DNA of 5,448 nt from Planctomycetaceae bacterium (GCA_031283515.1 JAITBS010000412.1:1-5448), one strand, 5' to 3'; positions 1-5,448 are shown, counted from the first letter of the stretch. Made by a program: numbers and translations. Notes: a model not told the origin generated them from the letters alone.

Positions 1-218
1 CTAACTCAGATTCCTGGGAATCTAACTCAGATTCCTGGGAATCTAACTCAGATTCCTGGGAATCTGACTCAGATTCCTGGGAATCTGACTCGGATTCCTG
101 GGAATCTAACTCAGATTCCTGGGAATCTAACTCGGATTCCTGGGAATCTAACTCAGATTCCTGGGAATCTAACTCAGATTCCTGGGAATCTAACTCAGAT
201 TTCTGGGAATCTAACTCA
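1..218. repeat. 21-bp palindromic tandem repeat array (10 copies plus 8 bp)
   Basis: Ten consecutive 21-bp units run from 1 to 210, with an 8-bp partial unit at 211-218. The array starts at the window edge, so its full length is unknown. Each unit holds the palindrome GATTCC-TG-GGAATC, extending to AGATTCC/GGAATCT, separated by a 7-nt spacer TAACTCA. Copies differ at only three columns: spacer A/G (copies 4 and 5 have TGACTCA-type spacers), CAG/CGG (copies 5 and 7) and one C/T in copy 10. Where TGA follows, the palindrome grows to TCAGATTCCTGGGAATCTGA. The unit is a multiple of three, and three of the six frames stay open through the array. Because 21 bp is close to two helical turns, all palindromes would sit on one face of the DNA. 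It could be an intergenic satellite, a protein-binding array, or the repetitive end of a gene entering from the left; the sequence does not decide. Confidence 0.97.
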
Positions 219-221
219 AAA

Positions 222-314
222 CACCGTATTGTTTAAAACCCTTCGGCGAAAGGTTGCCTACCTTTTAATTTCCAACAGTAAACCAATTCAAAAAAAATTC
301 CACTGATATATTAC
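222..314 (-). repeat. Dispersed hairpin element, copy L (inverted partner of 5200-5315)
   Basis: Read on the minus strand this stretch matches the plus strand at 5200-5315. A GTAATATATCAG start (314 to 303) is followed by a diverged A/T-rich middle. Then comes a core (265 to 222) that agrees at 39 of 44 positions with the other copy, once four extra pentamers there are set aside. The core contains the inverted repeat AACCTTTCG-C-CGAAGGGTT (255 to 237), with one T-G wobble, followed by TTTTAAAC. It lies about 50 bp downstream of the hydrolase gene in that gene's direction of transcription, so it could act as its terminator or as a 3' RNA structure. The short U-run makes a strong intrinsic terminator doubtful. 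The 21-bp array begins only a few bases beyond it. The rest of 219-364 holds no gene I can support. Confidence 0.85.
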
Positions 315-364
315 GAATTTTTGATTAGGTCAAGTTTTTTTCCGGCTTCATAAAGGGAGTTTTT

Positions 365-1507
365 TCACGGTAAGACAACAGTCGCCGGTTCACGGTTCGG
401 TAAGGCAAAGTTGCGGTAATTGCCGCGATTACGAAAACCTGTTCCGAAAACCGCCGGAGATGAAGATTGCGATGAAGTCGGTAATAAAAATGGTTGCGAA
501 ACAGAATCATGAAATTCCTGTGTTGAAGAAGTTGTTTGTGTTGAAGAGGTTGCTTGTGTCGAAGAAATTGTTTGTGTCGAAGAAATTGCTTGAGAAACCG
601 GCGGTAATACCGTCATTGTCCCTGTTTCCGATCCGGCAGCAATTGACGGTGCACGATCAATATGTTGTCTTCGTGAAAATAAATTCCTGTCATGATTCTC
701 ATTCAAAACAGGAATTTGTTGCAGTAACGGCTCCGTAACAGGTAAAACAGATTCTTTGTTTTTTTCTTTAGCCAGATATGCCGCCGCTTCTTGTTGAATC
801 GCTGTTTCGAAAGTTTCTTTAACTTCATTGATGACATCGGTTAATCTTACATTTGTGTTGTCCGAAACAAGTTGTTTTGCCGAGTCATTGACTTCGGGAT
901 CGTTAAACATAGTAATTCCTATACCAATAACCATTGCGTATAAAACCAGAGTTGTCCACTTTTTTTTGGGCTCGAACCACTTCAATGCAGTCCCAAATGA
1001 CTTTTTCACACGCCCATTCGAATCAACACTGCAAATTTCATCCAGAATCAAATGAGAAAAATAACCGGATGAAATCGCAAACGCTTTGAAAAGTTGTTCT
1101 TCAGGTGTTCCCGTCGAGAGAAAATACGTAATTTGTCCGGCAAAAACAGCAGCCGGAATACTATGAAACATCCCTCGATGCGAAGTTGTTTTTTTAACCA
1201 GTTCACCAACTCCAAACCGAACAAACAGAAGCATCGCCCCGCCGCCAAGCATAATAATATCCGGTTCGATTGCCAGTTGCCGCAACCGCTGAACAAACAG
1301 CACCGCAGCAATTCCGGCAACAAGATAAATACATTCCTGAAATGACCGACTCGTATCACTGTCAATGTCGGGAAACATTCCGGCAATACCGCATAAACCC
1401 GCAGAAAGTAGGCATGTCGGTAACGGAAGACCAAAAGAATAACCCACCCCGCCAAGTATAATACCACTAACCGTACTACATGTTATATGTTGTCTAAAAT
1501 TACCCAC
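365..1507 (-). CDS. YdjM/DUF457-family membrane-bound metal-dependent hydrolase
   Basis: This is a 380-residue membrane protein of the YdjM (LexA-binding inner-membrane hydrolase, DUF457) family; the substrate is unknown. The family's putative metal ligands are all visible: His7 (NFRQH), PDIDSD at 46-51, HRGMFHS at 110-116 and SHLILDE at 151-157. Hydrophobic segments lie near 12-28, 58-74, 84-102, 118-130 and 184-200. The conserved catalytic-looking part ends around residue 180. Residues 200-380 are a low-complexity Ser/Thr/Gln/Pro tail with a hexapeptide SSTQ repeat (about 307-330) and an LFSRR patch at 276-280. The start is GTG, chosen because GNFRQH matches the usual family N-terminus; the reading frame continues upstream without an ATG. 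No Shine-Dalgarno is visible. The gene is divergent from the CvpA gene, with 181 bp between them. The membrane protein and family assignment are firm; the enzymatic activity is inferred from the motifs only. Confidence 0.88.
   Translation of the reverse strand: MGNFRQHITCSTVSGIILGGVGYSFGLPLPTCLLSAGLCGIAGMFPDIDSDTSRSFQECIYLVAGIAAVLFVQRLRQLAIEPDIIMLGGGAMLLFVRFGVGELVKKTTSHRGMFHSIPAAVFAGQITYFLSTGTPEEQLFKAFAISSGYFSHLILDEICSVDSNGRVKKSFGTALKWFEPKKKWTTLVLYAMVIGIGITMFNDPEVNDSAKQLVSDNTNVRLTDVINEVKETFETAIQQEAAAYLAKEKNKESVLPVTEPLLQQIPVLNENHDRNLFSRRQHIDRAPSIAAGSETGTMTVLPPVSQAISSTQTISSTQATSSTQTTSSTQEFHDSVSQPFLLPTSSQSSSPAVFGTGFRNRGNYRNFALPNREPATVVLP
518..589 (-). repeat. 18-bp tandem repeat inside the hydrolase tail (4 units)
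   Basis: Four in-frame 18-bp units (518-535, 536-553, 554-571, 572-589) encode a repeated hexapeptide, SSTQ plus two residues chosen from A/T and I/T. The units differ at several silent positions (for example TCA/TCG and CAA/CAG). Unlike the 21-bp array, the repeat therefore looks old enough to have drifted under protein-level constraint. It forms part of a presumably disordered, exposed linker. Confidence 0.9.
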
Positions 1508-1592
1508 ATTAACAAATGATAGATTGACGACACCGCAAATAGAACAATGTTCGGAAATACAACACCAGAATAATAATAAAGAATAGCAAAAA

Positions 1593-1614
1593 TTGCTCTT
1601 GGAGAAAAGAGCAA
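1593..1614. promoter_or_regulatory. 8-bp inverted repeat in the divergent intergenic region
   Basis: TTGCTCTT and AAGAGCAA are perfect 8-bp inverted arms (1593-1600 and 1607-1614) around a GGAGAA loop, between the divergent hydrolase and CvpA genes. Read on the minus strand the stem is followed by TTTTT, like a weak intrinsic terminator or attenuator in the leader of the hydrolase gene. Read on the plus strand it overlaps the candidate CvpA promoter, which would also suit an operator. The arms are perfect; the function is inference. Confidence 0.5.
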
Positions 1615-1627
1615 AATCCGGTAAAAT
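1599..1627 (+). promoter_or_regulatory. Candidate sigma70-type promoter for the CvpA gene
   Basis: TTGGAG (1599-1604) and TAAAAT (1622-1627) are separated by 17 bp. The -10 matches consensus at 5 of 6 positions, but the -35 at only 3 of 6. It overlaps the right side of the 1593-1614 inverted repeat, so a protein bound there would block it. The start of transcription would fall near 1634, giving a leader of about 55 nt. Confidence 0.3.
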
Positions 1628-1688
1628 CCACTTTTTACAATGCCGCCTTTATAACCCTTCCTAATTATTTCATTATTCGGCACAAAAA

Positions 1689-3050
1689 ATGAGTGTTTTC
1701 GATTTGGTAATTTTTGCCGTTTTGATTGCCTTTGCGTTTCGCGGGTGGATGACGGGAATGGTTGCGCAAATTGTGTCGGTTGGTTCGTTGGCGGTCAGTT
1801 GGATTGTTGCGTCGCGGTTTGCGTTCCTGATTGCCCCGTCCATTCCGGCAGAAGAACCATGGAACAATATCGGTGCCATGATTGTACTGTTTATCATTAC
1901 CTTTTTTGCAGTTCGATTGGCACATCAATATCTGGAAAAAAAAATCAAAGATTGGAATCTCGCCAAATGGAATCGACATCTTGGCGGATTACTTGGTCTT
2001 CTCAAAGGTTTGATTGTTTGTATGGTTCTGACATTTTTCGGTGTTATGTTAAGCGAACCGACACGGGAAATTGTTTTCAAATCCAAAAGCGGGAACTATT
2101 TAACACGTTTAATCGAAAAAACAGAAACATTTATTCCGCCGGACAGTTGCGAATTGCTCCAACAACAATTTGAACGCTTTAACGCCCAAATTAACGCCAA
2201 CAGTATTAACGGAGCAGAAACACCTGCCGATCTTTCACCGGAAGAAAAGTCGTTGCAAAAAATGCGTGATTTGATACCGTCCGGTCAGGAAATTCAGGAT
2301 TTTCAGGAAAAAACTCAAGCGAATCTCGGTAATTTGGTTTCGCAAGGGAGTTCTTTGCTCGAACACGCGAAAAGCCTTCAGCAAGAAACAAAACAAGCCG
2401 TATCATTGCTTGACGCTATCGGAAAATGGTGGACAGGTTCCGGTAAAGAAAATAAAGAAACTAAAACAGACAGTACAGAAAATGCAGAAAGTACAGAAAG
2501 TACACAAAACTCAATAACTGATTCAAAAACTGATACCGATAAAGTTACAAACACAAACACTTCACCGGCGGTTTCTTTGTTTTCAAAACCGATCACCGTA
2601 CCGCCGGAACAACCGGTTCCACCATCCAATCCCCATCCGCAAAACGCCGCCAATCTTTTAACTGAAACCATAGAAAAACCGTTGGCAATATTACCGGCTT
2701 CAGTTAATTTATCTTCGGTTGTTTCAGAAGAAAAAACATTGTTCCGCCGCCGGCTTGCCGAAAATAATCAGCCGACAATAACTGAACCCTTAACAAATTC
2801 AGCATCACAATCAGCATCAACAGTATCATCAACAACATTGCCTTCAACATTACCGTCGATAATGCCGGAGTTCTCTGATATTGCCTTATCCGGTTCGGAG
2901 TTGCCTGAAGTTATGGCGGTACCAATACCGATTTCGTGTTCGACCGGACTGTTCCGTTTACGTTCTTCGGTCGTCCATTCCTCTGACCGGCTTCTCAATT
3001 CATCGCCAACCCGTGTACCGGCAACTCTTTTTGTATCGCCAAAACATTGA
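1689..3050 (+). CDS. CvpA-family inner-membrane protein with long low-complexity tail
   Basis: This is a 453-residue protein. The N-terminal part, to about residue 145, fits the CvpA (colicin V production) family. Four hydrophobic segments lie near 4-17, 25-47, 60-77 and 101-121. A charged KKIKDWNLAKWNRHLGGLLGLLKG stretch (split here as KKIKDWNL at 84-91 and GGLLGLLKG at 99-107) precedes the last one, as is typical of the family. Canonical CvpA is about 160 residues, so roughly 300 extra residues follow. Residues 152-245 are charged and probably helical. Residues 250-300 are rich in Ser, Thr, Glu, Lys and Asn with a small tandem repeat, then come Pro/Ser/Thr-rich sequence and LFRRR (351-355). 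CvpA proteins are linked to envelope homeostasis in proteobacteria; the role here is unknown. The ATG lies directly before the first membrane helix; no Shine-Dalgarno is visible. No clear terminator follows. Confidence 0.85.
   Translation: MSVFDLVIFAVLIAFAFRGWMTGMVAQIVSVGSLAVSWIVASRFAFLIAPSIPAEEPWNNIGAMIVLFIITFFAVRLAHQYLEKKIKDWNLAKWNRHLGGLLGLLKGLIVCMVLTFFGVMLSEPTREIVFKSKSGNYLTRLIEKTETFIPPDSCELLQQQFERFNAQINANSINGAETPADLSPEEKSLQKMRDLIPSGQEIQDFQEKTQANLGNLVSQGSSLLEHAKSLQQETKQAVSLLDAIGKWWTGSGKENKETKTDSTENAESTESTQNSITDSKTDTDKVTNTNTSPAVSLFSKPITVPPEQPVPPSNPHPQNAANLLTETIEKPLAILPASVNLSSVVSEEKTLFRRRLAENNQPTITEPLTNSASQSASTVSSTTLPSTLPSIMPEFSDIALSGSELPEVMAVPIPISCSTGLFRLRSSVVHSSDRLLNSSPTRVPATLFVSPKH
2472..2507 (+). 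repeat. 9-bp tandem repeat in the CvpA tail (4 units)
   Basis: Four in-frame 9-bp units give STE, NAE, STE and STQ (residues 262-273). Two units are identical (AGTACAGAA) and two differ by one or two bases. It is a small low-complexity expansion in the disordered tail. Confidence 0.75.
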
Positions 3051-3070
3051 TTCTCCGTAATTGTTGATCA

Positions 3071-3099
3071 TTGACATTTGGTTATTTCAGCCGTAAAAT
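3071..3099 (+). promoter_or_regulatory. Sigma70-like promoter for galE
   Basis: A perfect TTGACA (3071-3076) is followed after exactly 17 bp by TAAAAT (3094-3099), 5 of 6 to consensus. It lies 20 bp beyond the CvpA stop codon, so galE is probably transcribed on its own and not only by read-through. The transcription start would be near 3106, with a leader of about 89 nt to the chosen ATG. CCGT/ACGG half-sites (3091-3094 and 3101-3104) flank the -10 and could be a weak operator. Confidence 0.7.
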
Positions 3100-3194
3100 A
3101 ACGGTGTTAAATTCAGACGCCAATGATAATAAAGTTTTGTATTATTTTATTATTTTGGTCAACACATTTGATTCTTTTCAATTTATCAATTCTT

Positions 3195-4181
3195 ATGAAT
3201 ATTCTAGTTACAGGCGGTGCGGGTTATATTGGTTCTCATGCGGTTCGTAAATTAGTCGAAGGCGGTTATTCGGCGGTTGTTTTGGACAATTTGAGTTACG
3301 GACATCGTGAGGCTGTTCCCGATAATGTTCCGTTTTATCAGGTTGACTTAAAGGAAACCGGCCAGATCGAAACAATCTTGCGTCAACACCATATTGATGT
3401 GGTCATGCATTTTGCGGCATTGATCAGTGTTGGCGAATCGGTTCAGCAACCGTTGCTCTATTACCGCAACAACACTGCTGGAGCGATGAGTTTGCTCGAA
3501 GCGATGGGACGAGTTGGAGTTCGGCGGTTTGTGTTTAGTTCCACCGCGGCAACCTACGGCGAACCCGAAGAAATACCTATTTTTGAAACCACAAAACAAC
3601 AGCCCATCAATCCGTATGGATATTCGAAATGGTTTGTCGAACAAATATTGCGGGACATAGTTGCGGCGGATCCGCAATTTGGATTTGTGGCGTTTCGTTA
3701 TTTCAATGTTGCCGGAGCGTCTGAGGATGGTTCTATTGGTGAAGACCATCAACCGGAAACACATTTGATTCCTCTTGTTCTTTTTGCTGCGATGGGGAAA
3801 CGTAATAATATTACGGTATTTGGCACTGATTATCCGACACCGGACGGAACATGTATTCGGGATTATGTTCATATTAATGATCTTGTTACAGCGCATGTTC
3901 TTGGTATTGAGGCGTTATCTGACGGTGATGCGAGGTTTTATAATCTTGGTATTGGTCATGGTTATTCTGTTCGGGAGATTCTTGATGCAGCAAAAAAAGT
4001 TACCGGTAAGGAGATTCCAACCGTGTTTGGTTCACGGCGTGAAGGTGATCCGGCACAGCTTTTTGCCAATTCCGATAAAGTTCAAAAAGAGCTGGGATGG
4101 AAACCACAACATACCAATATCGAAGAAATAATCGCCTCCGCATGGCACTGGCACACTACTCATCCCAAAGGTTTTATTTAG
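3195..4181 (+). CDS. galE: UDP-glucose 4-epimerase
   Basis: This cytoplasmic NAD-dependent short-chain dehydrogenase-like enzyme interconverts UDP-glucose and UDP-galactose, supplying galactose units for envelope polysaccharides and the Leloir pathway. It has 328 residues, close to the usual 330-340. TGGAGYIGS (6-14) is the NAD-binding glycine loop and Asp31 (DNL) the likely adenosine-ribose contact. SST at 115-117 supplies the catalytic hydroxyl, with Thr117 at the place of E. coli Ser124. YGYSK (141-145) gives the catalytic Tyr141 and Lys145. The C-terminus AWHWHTTHPKGF is typical, so the protein is complete. Leu289 aligns with the substrate-gating Tyr299 of E. coli GalE. The ATG at 3195 is chosen because MNILVTGG begins the family fold; an in-frame ATG at 3123 would add 24 hydrophobic residues. 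No Shine-Dalgarno is seen. It converges on yebC. Confidence 0.93.
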   Translation: MNILVTGGAGYIGSHAVRKLVEGGYSAVVLDNLSYGHREAVPDNVPFYQVDLKETGQIETILRQHHIDVVMHFAALISVGESVQQPLLYYRNNTAGAMSLLEAMGRVGVRRFVFSSTAATYGEPEEIPIFETTKQQPINPYGYSKWFVEQILRDIVAADPQFGFVAFRYFNVAGASEDGSIGEDHQPETHLIPLVLFAAMGKRNNITVFGTDYPTPDGTCIRDYVHINDLVTAHVLGIEALSDGDARFYNLGIGHGYSVREILDAAKKVTGKEIPTVFGSRREGDPAQLFANSDKVQKELGWKPQHTNIEEIIASAWHWHTTHPKGFI

Positions 4182-4216
4182 TTGAGAGCAAAGAGTTGAT
4201 AATGCCTCAAGCGGAT

Positions 4217-4237
4217 TTATTGCCAAAACGGCAATAA
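4217..4237. terminator. Hairpin between convergent galE and yebC
   Basis: TTATTGCC (4217-4224) and GGCAATAA (4230-4237) form a perfect 8-bp stem around AAAAC, 35 bp after the galE stop. The position between two convergent genes suits a bidirectional terminator. Neither side carries a proper U-run, so it may be weak or rho-assisted. The rest of 4182-4301 is A/T-rich and contains a run of T (4289-4295) but no gene. Confidence 0.5.
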
Positions 4238-4301
4238 TTATGTTCCGATAAATAATCTCTGCAAACAGAATCAAGTTGGTGTAATTATTTTTTTGCAACA
4301 A

Positions 4302-5069
4302 TTACGATTCTAATTGTGCCATAATTTTTTCGGAAATATTAAAATTTGAGGAAACTTTTTGGATATCGTCATGATCGTCGAGTAATTCCATGAGTTTGAG
4401 TATTTTGGCGGCGTTTTCTGTGTCGTTAATTTCTGCGGTATCTTTTGGCATTAGGCTCAACTGTGATTCTTCCGGTTCGATTCCGAATTTTTGCAAGGCG
4501 TTTGAGACGGATTCATAGGATTCCGGTAGGCAGGTAATTTCAAAGCCGTCGTCTGTTTCCAGAACATCGTCGGCTCCGGCTTCCAGTGCCAATTCCATAA
4601 CAGTATCTTCGGTCAACATCCCTTTTTTCGGAACAGCTTTGGGAATAATGAAAAAGCCTTTCTTTTCAAAATTCCATGAAACACAACCGGTGGTTCCGAG
4701 TTTACCGCCGCAGACTTCAAAGATTTTTTTGATTTCGGGAGAGGTACGGTTACGGTTATCGGTAACAGCTTCGGCTAACACGGCAACTCCGCCGGGTCCA
4801 TAACCTTCGTAAATTAATTCATCAAGTTGTTCGTTTCCTAGTTCACCGGTTCCGCGTTTGATTGCTCGTGCGATATTCTCTTTGGGCAGGCTAACCGCTT
4901 TGGCTTCGTCAATTGCTGCCCGAAGACGAATATTGGCATCAGGATCACCTCCGCCAAGTTTCGCTGCGATAATAATCGCTTTTGCCAGTTTACTCCAAAG
5001 TTTACCGCGTTTGGCATCGACCAATGCTTTTTTGTGTTTGATTCCAGCCCAATGTGAATGTCCAGACAT
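4302..5069 (-). CDS. yebC: YebC/PmpR-family translation or regulatory factor
   Basis: This is a 255-residue cytoplasmic protein, near the usual 240-250. Family hallmarks are GHSHWAGIKHKK (3-14), DAKRGKLWSKLAKAI (18-32), GGGDPDANIRLRAAID (39-54), a PKENIARAIKRG stretch (62-73) and YEGYGPGGVAVLAEAVTDNRNRT (split as YEGYGPGG and DNRNRT, about 86-108). CVSWNFEKKG follows near 128-137. YebC proteins were first described as DNA-binding regulators (PmpR, quorum sensing). More recent work places at least some of them at the ribosome, relieving stalls at proline runs, so the TACO1-like role is more likely for this conserved form. The ATG is supported by the invariant N-terminus. An AGGA lies 10 nt upstream (5083 to 5080), the only Shine-Dalgarno-like site among the four genes, at a slightly long spacing. 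It has its own promoter. Confidence 0.94.
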   Translation of the reverse strand: MSGHSHWAGIKHKKALVDAKRGKLWSKLAKAIIIAAKLGGGDPDANIRLRAAIDEAKAVSLPKENIARAIKRGTGELGNEQLDELIYEGYGPGGVAVLAEAVTDNRNRTSPEIKKIFEVCGGKLGTTGCVSWNFEKKGFFIIPKAVPKKGMLTEDTVMELALEAGADDVLETDDGFEITCLPESYESVSNALQKFGIEPEESQLSLMPKDTAEINDTENAAKILKLMELLDDHDDIQKVSSNFNISEKIMAQLES

Positions 5070-5143
5070 AAAATATTTTTCCTAATAACAATTTTTTTAA
5101 TAATAATTCTGATAAAATTCTAGTAATATTCCAAGTGTTAATA

Positions 5144-5172
5144 AGTATAATCAGAATGTTAAAGAAGTTCAA
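5144..5172 (-). promoter_or_regulatory. Sigma70-like promoter for yebC
   Basis: On the minus strand TTGAAC (5172 to 5167) and TATACT (5149 to 5144) are separated by exactly 17 bp, with 4 of 6 and 5 of 6 matches to consensus. Transcription would start near 5137, giving a leader of about 67 nt. It lies just inside the right-hand hairpin element. Confidence 0.65.
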
Positions 5173-5199
5173 GCGTAACTGTCTATAACTTTTTATACT

Positions 5200-5315
5200 G
5201 TAATATATCAGTTGAATTTTTGTTTTTCGATTTTCACCCCAGTGGAACTCCAAAGGTAGTCAACGTTTCGCCGAAACGTTTTAAACAGTACAGTACAATA
5301 CAATACAATACGGCG
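5200..5315 (+). repeat. Dispersed hairpin element, copy R (inverted partner of 222-314)
   Basis: The element runs from GTAATATATCAG (5200-5211) through an A/T-rich middle and GTGGAACTCC. It continues to a core starting AAAGGTAG (5252-5259) and ends CGGCG (5311-5315). The core has a perfect inverted repeat, AACGTTTCG-C-CGAAACGTT (5262-5280), followed by TTTTAAAC. Its reading direction is outward, away from yebC, as copy L's is outward on the other side. The two copies have the same length apart from 3 bp in the middle and 20 bp of added pentamers here. It occupies the upstream side of yebC, so it is not that gene's terminator. No transposase or other gene is part of it. Confidence 0.85.
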
Positions 5316-5448
5316 TACTCACCGACTTGACCCTGTTGACGGACGGAAATGAAAAACCAACTGTGTACAACACCATAACAGGGAATTGCCAATTTTCGGA
5401 AGTGCGGTAGAATAAAACGTTTTCGATTTCTTGTTCGAGGTAGGACGT
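5281..5448 (-). CDS. Possible C-terminal end of a gene entering from the right edge
   Basis: On the minus strand a frame is open from the window edge for 55 codons and stops at TAA (5283 to 5281), inside the hairpin element. The first half (YLEQEIENVLFYRTSENW, near the edge) has a plausible protein composition. The last dozen residues are encoded by the microsatellite and element, so a real gene would have its end supplied by the repeat. The other two minus frames are also open over most of this stretch, which weakens the case. I recognise no family. Confidence 0.22.
   Translation of the reverse strand, partial: TSYLEQEIENVLFYRTSENWQFPVMVLYTVGFSFPSVNRVKSVSTPYCIVLYCTV
5286..5310 (+). repeat. 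Pentanucleotide microsatellite inside copy R
   Basis: Five tandem 5-bp units lie between the hairpin and the CGG end of the element: CAGTA twice, then CAATA three times. Copy L has a single CAATA unit at the same place (231 to 227), so this is a local expansion from one to five units, presumably by slippage. Confidence 0.85.

Noticed and set aside
1..218. CRISPR array
   Set aside because: The units follow each other directly without unique spacers and the 21-bp period is far too short.
1..232. Minus-strand acidic SQESELD repeat gene
   Set aside because: The frame opens only after a stop at 235-233 and has no start codon before the array begins.
237..280. Strong intrinsic terminator after the hydrolase gene
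   Set aside because: The stem is followed by only four T residues and the same element occurs upstream of yebC, where it ends no visible gene; kept as a repeat element only.
460..738. Plus-strand Lys/Leu-rich reading frame
   Set aside because: It is the antisense reading of the hydrolase's SSTQ repeat tail.
1483..1683. Small hydrophobic minus-strand protein (66 codons, GTG start)
   Set aside because: It overlaps the start of the hydrolase gene and covers the whole divergent control region with its inverted repeat. Its hydrophobicity follows from A/T-rich sequence.
5002..5253. 83-codon minus-strand reading frame upstream of yebC
   Set aside because: It overlaps the yebC start in another frame and the yebC promoter; its composition is that of translated A/T-rich DNA.
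222..5315. Composite or unit transposon bounded by the inverted copies
   Set aside because: The interior holds cvpA, galE, yebC and a hydrolase, with no transposase, integrase or resolvase, and the gene style does not change across the boundaries.

Overview
The window reads as ordinary chromosomal sequence from an AT-leaning bacterium, most likely a planctomycete (Pirellulales-like). The basis is protein character, not a database match. The YdjM-type membrane hydrolase, the CvpA protein with a long disordered tail, and a YebC with the GDPDANIRLR stretch all look like planctomycete versions of their families. Three of the four complete genes also lack a Shine-Dalgarno sequence, which is common in that phylum. 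The phylum call is inference, about 0.6.

Layout from left to right. Positions 1-218 hold ten copies plus a fragment of a 21-bp tandem repeat; each copy contains the palindrome GATTCC-TG-GGAATC. Positions 222-314 hold copy L of a dispersed hairpin element. Positions 365-1507 (minus) encode a YdjM/DUF457 membrane-bound metal-dependent hydrolase with a Ser/Thr-rich tail. Positions 1508-1688 are a divergent control region with an 8-bp inverted repeat. Positions 1689-3050 (plus) encode a CvpA-family membrane protein with a long low-complexity tail. A strong sigma70-like promoter (3071-3099) precedes galE (3195-4181, plus), encoding UDP-glucose 4-epimerase. galE is convergent with yebC (4302-5069, minus), and a hairpin lies between them. 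yebC has its own sigma70-like promoter (5144-5172). Positions 5200-5315 hold copy R of the hairpin element, inverted relative to copy L. A possible gene fragment enters from the right edge on the minus strand.

The four genes do not form one pathway. Two are divergent membrane proteins of poorly known role, one makes UDP-galactose for envelope sugars, and one is a translation or regulatory factor. They are arranged as single transcription units with their own signals.

The unexplained structure is in the flanks. The same element of about 93-96 bp (plus a 20-bp microsatellite expansion in R) occurs on both sides of the four genes in opposite orientation. Differences inside its stem preserve RNA pairing: one flipped G-C/C-G pair and one change to G-U. 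Next to copy L lies the 21-bp palindromic array, which runs off the left edge. These two are the best candidates for something undescribed. No defence, CRISPR, biosynthetic or phage system is visible.
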